Positions 57,691-64,000 of a stretch of DNA of 64,000 nt are shown piece after piece. How positions within the stretch are numbered: the stretch's first letter is position 1; each line of letters starts with the position of its first letter. The DNA comes from ZC4RG20 sp036381515. GTDB lineage: Bacteria; Pseudomonadota; Gammaproteobacteria; Steroidobacterales; Rariloculaceae. The DNA lies in contig DASVCR010000054.1 of NCBI GenBank assembly GCA_036381515.1, forward strand, positions 13,523 through 77,522, written 5' to 3'. Under the pieces are notes generated by a model, which saw only the letters and a list, made by a program, of their open reading frames with translations, had not been told where the DNA came from and made no database searches. Position numbers and translations under genes: made by a program.

Positions 57691-59151
57691 ATGCTCGACA
57701 TCGGCCTGTCGCTCATCGCTTTCATCGTCGCGATCGGCCTGCTCGTGTCGGTCCATGAGTTCGGTCACTTCTGGGTCGCGCGTCGCCTCGGCTTCAAGGT
57801 CCTCCGCTTCTCGATCGGGTTCGGCAAGCCGCTCGCACGCTGGCGCGGACGCGACCGGGACGGCACCGAGTACTGGATTTCGTCGCTGCCGCTCGGCGGC
57901 TACGTGAAGATGCTCGACGAGCGCGAGGGCCCGGTCCCCGAGGCGGACCGGGACCGCGCATTCAATCGTCGGCCGCCTCCGCATCGGATCGCGGTGCTGC
58001 TCGCCGGCCCCGGCTTCAACTTCCTGTTCGCGATCGCCGCGTACTGGCTGCTGTTCGTGACCGGCGTGCCCGGCATGAAGCCGTATATCGGCGAGGTCGA
58101 GCCGGACTCGATCGCGGATCGTGCGGGCCTCAGGGCCGAGGACGTGATCGAGGCGATCGACGGCGAGCCGACCGAGACGTGGGAGCACGCGACGCTCGCG
58201 ATTCTCGACGGGCTGCTCGACGACAGCGCGCTCGAGCTGCGCGTGCGCGGCGCGGACGGCTCGACGCGCGACGTCGAGCTCGACGTCCGCGGGCGCATCT
58301 CGGAGCTGACGGAGCCGGACGCGCTGTTCCCGGGCCTCGGCATCAGGCCGGGTCCGGTTCTGCCGTTGCCGGCCGTCGTCGGTGACGTGATCGCCGGAAG
58401 CCCCGCGGAGGAGGCAGGGCTCGAGCCGGGCGACAGGATCCTGTCGATCGACGGCACGCCGGTCCGCACGTTCGAGGAGTGGGCCGCGCTGATCAGGGAG
58501 CGTCCCGGCGAAACGATCGAGCTTCGCGTCGAGCGGGGCTGGCAGCCCGGCGAGGGCTCGGACGGCGACTTCGAGCTCCGCGCCGACCGCGCACCGCCGC
58601 GGACGCTGACGCTGACGGTGCGTGTCGGCGAGGCCGAGGTCGCCGGGGAGCGGGTGGGGCAGATCGGCGTCTCGAGCGTGTCGAGGGTGCCGCCGGAGCT
58701 GTTGCCGCCCGGATGGGCCGAGCGGCTCGAGAGCCTGCGGGCGGAGCAGCGCTACGGCGTCTTCGAGTCGGTCGGCCGCTCGCTCGAGAAGACCTGGGAG
58801 ATGTCCGCGCTGACCGTGCGCATGCTCGGGCGAATGGTTGTCGGCGACGTCTCGATCCGTAATATGTCGGGTCCGATCGGCATCGCGGGCTATGCGGGGG
58901 ACAGCGCCCAGGCGGGCTTGAGCGCATTCTTGGGCTTTCTCGCGATCGTCAGCATCAGCCTCGGCATCCTGAACCTGCTTCCCGTTCCGATCCTCGACGG
59001 CGGCCAGATCGTGTACCAGGTGGTCGAGTGGATCAAAGGCGCCCCGCTGTCGGAGCGGGCGATGGCGTTCGGTCAGCAGGTCGGCATCCTGCTGATGATT
59101 CTTCTCACGGGGTTGGTCTTCTACATCGATCTGTCGCGGGTATTCAGCTGA
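57691..59151 (+). CDS. rseP: RIP metalloprotease RseP
   Basis: Site-2 protease of 486 aa from ATG 57691; an in-frame TTG at 57661 would add 10 residues that no family member needs. The zinc motif is VHEFGHFWVARR in the first membrane helix, the second is NLLPVPILDGGQ near the C-terminus. Two PDZ domains lie between (GEVEPDSIADRAGLRAEDVI and GDVIAGSPAEEAGLEPGDRI). It cleaves the anti-sigma factor RseA to release sigmaE. The stop overlaps the bamA start (TGATG), so envelope-stress protease and OMP assembly factor are coupled. Confidence 0.95.
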   Translation: MLDIGLSLIAFIVAIGLLVSVHEFGHFWVARRLGFKVLRFSIGFGKPLARWRGRDRDGTEYWISSLPLGGYVKMLDEREGPVPEADRDRAFNRRPPPHRIAVLLAGPGFNFLFAIAAYWLLFVTGVPGMKPYIGEVEPDSIADRAGLRAEDVIEAIDGEPTETWEHATLAILDGLLDDSALELRVRGADGSTRDVELDVRGRISELTEPDALFPGLGIRPGPVLPLPAVVGDVIAGSPAEEAGLEPGDRILSIDGTPVRTFEEWAALIRERPGETIELRVERGWQPGEGSDGDFELRADRAPPRTLTLTVRVGEAEVAGERVGQIGVSSVSRVPPELLPPGWAERLESLRAEQRYGVFESVGRSLEKTWEMSALTVRMLGRMVVGDVSIRNMSGPIGIAGYAGDSAQAGLSAFLGFLAIVSISLGILNLLPVPILDGGQIVYQVVEWIKGAPLSERAMAFGQQVGILLMILLTGLVFYIDLSRVFS

Positions 59152-61568
59152 TGGCATTCGGAGCTTTTCACCCCCACGCCGCGCTGCGGCGGCTCGCCGT
59201 CGGCGCATTGGCCGTCGCGGTCTCTGCGGGCGCCCGTGCCCAGCAGCCGGCGGAGCACGAACCGTTCGTCGTGCGCGACTTCCGGGTCGAAGGCGCGCAG
59301 GGCATCTCGGAAGGCACGATCTACAACTATCTGCCGATCAACATCGGGGACACGATCACGCAGCAGCGGGAGCGCGAGGCGATCCGCGCGCTCTACCGCA
59401 CCGGGTTCTTCCAGGACATCGAGCTGCGCCGCGACGGCGACACCCTCGTCATCGCGGTGCTCGAGCGCCCGTCGATCGCCGAGTTCACGTTCAGCGGGAA
59501 CAAGGACATTCCGGACGAGGCGCTCGAGCAGTCGTTGAGCGACATCGGTCTCGCCCGCGGCAAGACCTTCGACCGCTCGGTGCTCGACGAGGTCACGATG
59601 GTGCTGACCGAGGAGTATTACGCGCGCGGCAAGTACGGCGCGCGGATCACGCCTACGGTCGAGGATCTGCCGGACAACCGCGTCCGCGTGTCGCTCGAGA
59701 TCGAGGAGGGCGAGCGGGCGAAGATCCGCCAGATCAACATCGTCGGCAACCAGGCGTTCTCCGACAAGGAGCTCCTCGACCAGTTCGAGCTGACGACGGG
59801 GGGGCTGCTCTCGTTCATCCGCGACGACAACCGGTATTCGAAGGAAGCGCTCGAGGGCGACCTCGAGACGCTGCGCTCCTATTACATGGATCGCGGCTAC
59901 GCGGATTTCCGCTGGGACGACGTCCGCGTCGCGATCTCGCCCGACAAGCGCGACATCTTCATCACGATCAGCGTGACCGAGGGCGATCAGTACAAGTTCG
60001 GCGAGATCGACCTCGCCGGGGACATGGTGGTGCCCGAGTCGCAGCTGCGCGCGCTGATCCTGCCGCGGCAAGGCACGACGTTCTCGCAGCGGCTCCTGAC
60101 GGCGACCGAAGAGAACATGCGCTTCCTGCTCGGCGCCTCCGGGTACGCGTTCGCCGAGATCCAGTCGGTGCCCGAGCTGAACCCCGAGACGAGGGAGGTC
60201 GACGTCACGTTCTTCGTGGATCCGAAGAACCGCGTCTACGTTCGCCGCATCAACTTCAACGGCGCAGACAACGTCGACGACGAGGTGTTCCGTCGCGAGC
60301 TGCGCCAGCTCGAAGGCGCGTATCTGTCGAACGCGGCGCTCGAGCGCTCGAAGCAGCGGCTCCAGGTTCTGCCGTACGTGCAGTCGGTCGAGTACGAGAC
60401 CGTGCCGGTGCCCGGCTCGCCCGACGAGGTCGACGTCGAGTTCGAGATCGAGGAGGGGCTGCCCGGTCAGTTCGGCGGGAGCCTCGGCTACTCCGAGTCG
60501 CAGGGGATCATCCTCGGCGGCAACTTCGTTCACTCGAACTTCCTCGGCACCGGCAACCGCGTCGCGCTGAATCTGAGCGGCGGCGAGTACTACAAGCTCT
60601 ACGAGTTCTCGCTGACCGATTACTACCGGACCGTCGACGAGCTGTCGCGGACGATCCTGTTCTCGTACCAGGACATCACGCGGTTCACGACGTACACGTC
60701 GCAGTTCTCGACGGAGACGCTGAGCACGGGGATGAGCTGGTCCTACCCGATCACGGAGTACCAGTACTTCAACTTCGGCTTCCAGTATCAGGACTCGGAG
60801 CTGCTGACGAGCAGCTTCAGCTCGCAGCAGGCGCGCGAATGGGTGCAGCAGAACGGCGATCCGTTCACGGTGCCTGGCTCGAGCGATCTCTTCGGCACGA
60901 CGGTCCAGAGTTTCGAGCTGTCCGCCGGGTGGCAGTACCGCAACCTGAACGCGTCGATCTTCCCGACGCTCGGCTCGCGGGTGCGCGCGAACCTGAGCGC
61001 GACGGCGCCGGGCAGCGAGGTCGAGTACTACTACGCGTCGCTCGATTTCCTGAAGTTCATCAGGTTGCCGGGCCAGTGGCGCTTCAAGATCAACAGCGAG
61101 CTCGCGTACGGCGAAGCGTACGGCGACACGACGTCGCTGCCGCCGTACCGCAACCGATATGCCGGCGGTCCGGGGTCGGTGCGCGGCTACAAGCAGAGCT
61201 ATCTCGGTCCCCGCGATTCGTTGAACAATCCGTACGGCGGCAACCTGCTCTTCGCGAGCCAGTTCGAGCTCGTCATGCCGACGCCGGAGAAGTTCGCCAA
61301 CTCGGCACGGATCTCTCTCTTTTACGACATCGGCAACGTGTTCTCGACCGACGACGTCGTCTTCTACGATCGGCTGGGCGACCCCGTCGACTGGAGCTTC
61401 GACTATGATAAGTTGAAGAAGTCGGCGGGCATCGCGGTCGAGTGGCTGTCGCCCATGGGGCTTTTGAGCTTCAGCTACGCCGTCCCGCTCAACGAAGACA
61501 AAGAGACCGATCGCTTCTTCGGCGACGAGGTCGAGACCTTCCAGTTCAATGTCGGAAACGCGTTCTAG
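59151..61568 (+). CDS. bamA: outer membrane protein assembly factor BamA
   Basis: BamA of 805 aa (E. coli 810). The signal peptide ends ARA-QQ at residue 30. Five POTRA domains follow (VRDFRVEGAQGISEGTIYNYL, IAEFTFSGNKDIPDEALEQS, IRQINIVGNQAFSDKELL, FGEIDLAGDMVVPESQLR, VRRINFNGADNVDDEVFRREL), then a 16-strand beta-barrel with the conserved loop-6 motif GGPGSVRGYKQ and a terminal Phe. It is the central insertase of the outer-membrane beta-barrel assembly machine. Followed after 18 bp by its periplasmic chaperone skp. Confidence 0.97.
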   Translation: MAFGAFHPHAALRRLAVGALAVAVSAGARAQQPAEHEPFVVRDFRVEGAQGISEGTIYNYLPINIGDTITQQREREAIRALYRTGFFQDIELRRDGDTLVIAVLERPSIAEFTFSGNKDIPDEALEQSLSDIGLARGKTFDRSVLDEVTMVLTEEYYARGKYGARITPTVEDLPDNRVRVSLEIEEGERAKIRQINIVGNQAFSDKELLDQFELTTGGLLSFIRDDNRYSKEALEGDLETLRSYYMDRGYADFRWDDVRVAISPDKRDIFITISVTEGDQYKFGEIDLAGDMVVPESQLRALILPRQGTTFSQRLLTATEENMRFLLGASGYAFAEIQSVPELNPETREVDVTFFVDPKNRVYVRRINFNGADNVDDEVFRRELRQLEGAYLSNAALERSKQRLQVLPYVQSVEYETVPVPGSPDEVDVEFEIEEGLPGQFGGSLGYSESQGIILGGNFVHSNFLGTGNRVALNLSGGEYYKLYEFSLTDYYRTVDELSRTILFSYQDITRFTTYTSQFSTETLSTGMSWSYPITEYQYFNFGFQYQDSELLTSSFSSQQAREWVQQNGDPFTVPGSSDLFGTTVQSFELSAGWQYRNLNASIFPTLGSRVRANLSATAPGSEVEYYYASLDFLKFIRLPGQWRFKINSELAYGEAYGDTTSLPPYRNRYAGGPGSVRGYKQSYLGPRDSLNNPYGGNLLFASQFELVMPTPEKFANSARISLFYDIGNVFSTDDVVFYDRLGDPVDWSFDYDKLKKSAGIAVEWLSPMGLLSFSYAVPLNEDKETDRFFGDEVETFQFNVGNAF

Positions 61569-61586
61569 CATCTGAGGATAGATTTC

Positions 61587-62087
61587 ATGTTGAAGGTACT
61601 TCGAGCGTTGACTCCTTTCGCTCTGCTGACGGGCCTGCTGATGGCTGCGCCGGCCCATGCCCAGAAGATCGGATTCGTCGACGCGGCGCGGCTCCTGCAG
61701 GAGTCGCCCCAGTTCGATGCGATGATGAAAGCGCTCGAGTCCGAGTTCGCGCCTCGGCAGCGCGAGCTGCTGAACCTTCAGCAGGAGATGCAGCAGAAGC
61801 AGCAGACGTACGAGCGCGACCGCACCGTGCTTTCCGAGCAGGAGCGCACGGCGCTCGAGCGGGAGCTGCGCGACGGTGCGCGCGAGCTGCAGCGGCAGGC
61901 GCAGGAGTACGAGGAGGACCTGCAGATTCGCCAGAACGAGGAGATGGCGAAGATCCGCAACGAGGTCCTGCAGGCGATTCAGGCTTACGGCCGCGACGAG
62001 CGGTTCGACCTGATCGTCGGCGACGCGCTCTACTTCGACAGCGACATCGACATCACCGAGGAGATTCTCCGGCGGCTCAACAGATGA
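61587..62087 (+). CDS. skp: periplasmic chaperone Skp/OmpH
   Basis: Protein of 166 aa (E. coli 161). Signal peptide 1-25 (AHA-QK), a mature start IGFVDAARLLQESPQF, then a long charged coiled coil (residues about 50-130, many Gln/Glu/Arg) and the C-terminal FDLIVGDALYFDSDIDITEEILRRL. Skp trimers hold unfolded outer-membrane proteins for BamA, encoded just upstream. Confidence 0.95.
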   Translation: MLKVLRALTPFALLTGLLMAAPAHAQKIGFVDAARLLQESPQFDAMMKALESEFAPRQRELLNLQQEMQQKQQTYERDRTVLSEQERTALERELRDGARELQRQAQEYEEDLQIRQNEEMAKIRNEVLQAIQAYGRDERFDLIVGDALYFDSDIDITEEILRRLNR

Positions 62088-62172
62088 CGGCTGCAGGGCC
62101 GATCCGATGATCCTGCAGCGGCACGAGGCGGCCGGCCGGCGCGCCGGCGAGTCTCGTGCCCGGTAGCCGCAA

Positions 62173-63246
62173 ATGCCCTTCACACTCGGCGAGCTCGCGG
62201 AGCGCTTCGGCTGTGTGCTGCACGGCCCGGCGGACGCCGTCGTCGCGCGCGTCGCGACGCTGTCGAACGCCGGACCCGACGCGGTCGCGTTCCTCGCGAA
62301 TCCCGCGTACGCGAGCCGCCTGGCGACGACGCGCGCCGGCGCCGTGATCCTCGAGGAGCGGCATCGCCGGGACTGCCCCGTGCCGAGCCTCGTCGCCGCG
62401 AATCCCTACGCGACCTACGCCCGCGTCGCCGCCGCGCTGCATCCGCCGCGCGCGCCGAGGCCCGGCATCCATCCGACCGCCGTCGTCGCCGCCGATGCGC
62501 GCATCGCTTCGAGCGCGGAGATCGGCCCGCACGTGACGATCGGGGAGGGCTGCACGATCGGCGAAGGCGCGATCATCGGTCCCGGCTGCACGCTCGGCGC
62601 GCGCGTCGAGGTCGGCGACGGCACGCGCCTCGCTGCGCGCGTCACGCTTCTCGACGGCGTCCGGATCGGGCGCCGCTCGATCGTGCATCCGGGCGCGGTG
62701 ATCGGCGCGGACGGCTTCGGCTTCGCGGAGGACTTCGCGCACGGCGGCTGGGTCAAGGTCCCGCAGCTCGGCTCGGTCGTGATCGGCGACGACGTCGAGA
62801 TCGGCGCGAACACGACGATCGACCGCGGCGCGATCGAGGACACCGTCATCGAGGACGGCGTCAAGATCGACAATCTCGTGCAGATCGCGCACAACGTGCG
62901 CATTGGCGCGCACAGCGTGGTCTGCGGAACGGCCGCCGTCGCGGGCAGCACGAGGATCGGCCGCCGCTGCGTGCTCGCGGGCGGCGTCGGCATCATCGGT
63001 CATCTCGAGATCTGCGACGACGCCGTCTTCCTGGTTCGGAGCCTCGTGACCCACTCGGTCTCGGCGCCTGGCGTATACTCCGGCAGCTTGCCGGCCGAGG
63101 AAGCCTCGCGCTGGCGACGGAACGCCTCCCGCTTCAAGCATCTCGACGAGTACGCCGCGCGCCTGCGCGCGCTCGAGAGAAAAATGGGGTCAGACCCCAT
63201 TTCCGCCGCGGACGAAGGCGGGCGGCCGGCACCGAACCGCAAGTAG
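62173..63246 (+). CDS. lpxD: UDP-3-O-(3-hydroxyacyl)glucosamine N-acyltransferase LpxD, tail encoded by a REP-like element
   Basis: LpxD of 357 aa (E. coli 341). The N-terminal uridine-binding domain contains PDAVAFLANPAYASRL; the left-handed beta-helix starts at about residue 100 (GIHPTAVVAADARIASSAEIGPHVTIGEG) and includes the active-site region DNLVQIAHNVRIG, with the catalytic His. It adds the N-linked acyl chain to UDP-GlcN in lipid A synthesis. The last about 20 residues (from KMGSDPIS) are translated from a REP-like palindrome at 63182-63202, so the C-terminus has been replaced or extended by repeat insertion. Confidence 0.95.
   Translation: MPFTLGELAERFGCVLHGPADAVVARVATLSNAGPDAVAFLANPAYASRLATTRAGAVILEERHRRDCPVPSLVAANPYATYARVAAALHPPRAPRPGIHPTAVVAADARIASSAEIGPHVTIGEGCTIGEGAIIGPGCTLGARVEVGDGTRLAARVTLLDGVRIGRRSIVHPGAVIGADGFGFAEDFAHGGWVKVPQLGSVVIGDDVEIGANTTIDRGAIEDTVIEDGVKIDNLVQIAHNVRIGAHSVVCGTAAVAGSTRIGRRCVLAGGVGIIGHLEICDDAVFLVRSLVTHSVSAPGVYSGSLPAEEASRWRRNASRFKHLDEYAARLRALERKMGSDPISAADEGGRPAPNRK
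63182..63202. repeat. REP-like palindrome inside the 3' end of lpxD
   Basis: AAATGGGGTC-A-GACCCCATTT is a perfect 10-bp inverted repeat around a single central A. Its core GGGTC-A-GACCC has the same TC-N-GA architecture as the RAYT-flanking GTGTC-A-GACAC and is nearly the complement of the repeat at 1-108. It is read in frame as the lpxD tail. Confidence 0.85.
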
Positions 63247-63268
63247 CGACGAAGACGGGAAGCGATCA

Positions 63269-63736
63269 GTGGACAACGAGCCCGACGACCGAAAGCCGAG
63301 AATGTACGTCGAAGAGATCATGGGGCGGCTGCCGCACCGCTTCCCGTTCCTGCTCGTCGACCGGGTGCTCGAGATCACGCCAGACCAGTCGATCGTCGCG
63401 CTCAAGAACGTGACGGTCAACGAGACCCACTTCGTCGGCCACTTCCCGGGCTATCCCGTCATGCCCGGCGTGCTCATCATCGAGGCCCTCGCCCAGGCGG
63501 GCGGCATCCTCGCGTGGGAGGAGAGCAGCGCCGAGGAGCGCAAGGCCGTGCCGTATCTCGCGAGCGTCGAGAAGGCGCGTTTCAAGCAACCCGTGCGCCC
63601 CGGCGATCAGCTGCTGCTGAAGGTCGAGATCGCGCGCCGCAGGCGCGGGCTCTGGGTCTTTTCGGCGCGCGGCGAGGTCGATGGCAAGGTCGTGGCCGAG
63701 GCCGAGATCATGATGATCAGCGGGAAGCGGCCTTGA
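63269..63736 (+). CDS. fabZ: 3-hydroxyacyl-ACP dehydratase FabZ
   Basis: FabZ of 155 aa from GTG 63269 (ATG 63302 is an alternative). Active-site residues are visible in PHRFPFLLVDRVLE, the His in NETHFVGHFPGYPVMPGVL and the Glu in IIEALAQAGG. It dehydrates 3-hydroxyacyl-ACP in fatty acid synthesis, competing with lipid A synthesis for the same substrate. Its stop overlaps the lpxA start by TTGA. Confidence 0.96.
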   Translation: MDNEPDDRKPRMYVEEIMGRLPHRFPFLLVDRVLEITPDQSIVALKNVTVNETHFVGHFPGYPVMPGVLIIEALAQAGGILAWEESSAEERKAVPYLASVEKARFKQPVRPGDQLLLKVEIARRRRGLWVFSARGEVDGKVVAEAEIMMISGKRP

Positions 63737-64000
63737 TCGATCCGCGCGCGATCGTCTCGCCGAAAGCACGGCTCCACTCGGACGTTCAGGTCGGCCCCTA
63801 CGCGATCATCGGGGACGAGGTCGAGATCGGCCGCGGCACGCGCATCGAGGCGCACGCCGTCGTCAAAGGTCCGACGACGATCGGCGAGGACAACCACATC
63901 TTCCAGTTCGCCTCGCTCGGCGACGATCCGCAGGACAAAAAGTACGGCGGCGAGCCGACGCGCCTCGTGATCGGGGACCGCAACACGATCCGCGAGTACG
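63733..64000 (+). CDS. lpxA: UDP-N-acetylglucosamine acyltransferase LpxA (5' part)
   Basis: Begins at TTG 63733 overlapping the fabZ stop and runs off the window after 89 codons. The sequence IDPRAIVSPKARLHSDVQVG followed by PYAIIGDEVEIGRGTRIEAH and FQFASLGDDPQDKKYGGEPT is the start of the LpxA left-handed beta-helix, with D and Q residues of the family's substrate-binding loop. It carries out the first acylation of UDP-GlcNAc in lipid A synthesis. Truncated only by the window end. Confidence 0.95.
   Translation, partial: MIDPRAIVSPKARLHSDVQVGPYAIIGDEVEIGRGTRIEAHAVVKGPTTIGEDNHIFQFASLGDDPQDKKYGGEPTRLVIGDRNTIREY

Noticed and set aside
56653..59208. An 851-codon minus-strand open frame over cdsA and rseP
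   Set aside because: It is an antisense shadow of the conserved genes, with repetitive Arg-rich composition and no domain pattern.

Overview
The window is a chromosomal segment of a high-GC Gammaproteobacterium. The best evidence is the right-hand block glnD-map / rpsB-tsf-pyrH-frr-uppS-cdsA-rseP-bamA-skp-lpxD-fabZ-lpxA, a gammaproteobacterial gene order, plus dapD and dapE at typical gammaproteobacterial lengths. I cannot assign an order. The accessory content (DUF1592/DUF1552 proteins, DUF6152, aromatic catabolism) would fit environmental lineages near Steroidobacterales, Nevskiales or Woeseiales, but that is inference.

Layout. 1-10.4 kb: phosphate control and uptake (phoB-phoR-phoU-dsbB, then pstS-pstC-pstA-pstB), interrupted by dapE and by a compact REP-associated tyrosine transposase (RAYT) unit bounded by two 25-bp palindromes. 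10.4-19 kb: a BASS-family transporter divergent from a 2-keto-3-deoxy-pentonate dehydratase/ketoglutarate-semialdehyde dehydrogenase pair, a DUF6152 gene with a secreted partner, an SRPBCC protein, and an MBL-fold/serine hydrolase pair. 19-22.4 kb: a GST/SDR/LysR module of foreign appearance, an HxlR regulator and a small orphan gene. 22.4-28.7 kb: an aromatic or acyl-CoA catabolic cluster (amidohydrolase, MarR, fused enoyl-CoA hydratase/3-hydroxyacyl-CoA dehydrogenase, PobA, AraC regulator). 28.7-31.3 kb: NTF2-like, AraC and double-VOC proteins. 31.5-34.3 kb: a run of gene remnants on the plus strand (BRCT, possible nuclease, TetR, alpha/beta hydrolase, ADOP permease, GNAT), all truncated, frameshifted or internally deleted. 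34.5-39.8 kb: a DUF1592 cytochrome-like protein, a Tat-exported DUF1552 protein and a secreted ankyrin protein in one operon. 39.9-47.8 kb: nitroreductase/EamA/MarR, a 5'-truncated glycosyltransferase, an HpaB-family hydroxylase, another ADOP fragment, EamA and dapD. 48-64 kb: an HbpS/GlcG-like secreted protein and the conserved translation, phospholipid and envelope block, ending inside lpxA.

How the parts work together. PhoR/PhoB/PhoU sense and PstSCAB imports phosphate. DapD and DapE are two steps of the succinylated lysine/diaminopimelate route. GlnD controls nitrogen signalling. UppS and CdsA make undecaprenyl-PP and CDP-diacylglycerol, RseP is the sigmaE site-2 protease, BamA and Skp build outer-membrane proteins, and LpxD/FabZ/LpxA start lipid A. 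The gene dxr, normally between cdsA and rseP, is absent from that position.

A recurrent thread is a family of short palindromes with an unpaired centre of type TC-N-GA (GTGTC-A-GACAC, GGGTC-A-GACCC, GTTTC-N-GAAAC). They flank the RAYT gene and also sit at the 3' ends of lpxD and of the glycosyltransferase remnant, where they encode the last residues or the stop codon. Start codons, promoters and hairpins were chosen by eye. No database search was possible, so family names rest on recognised motifs.
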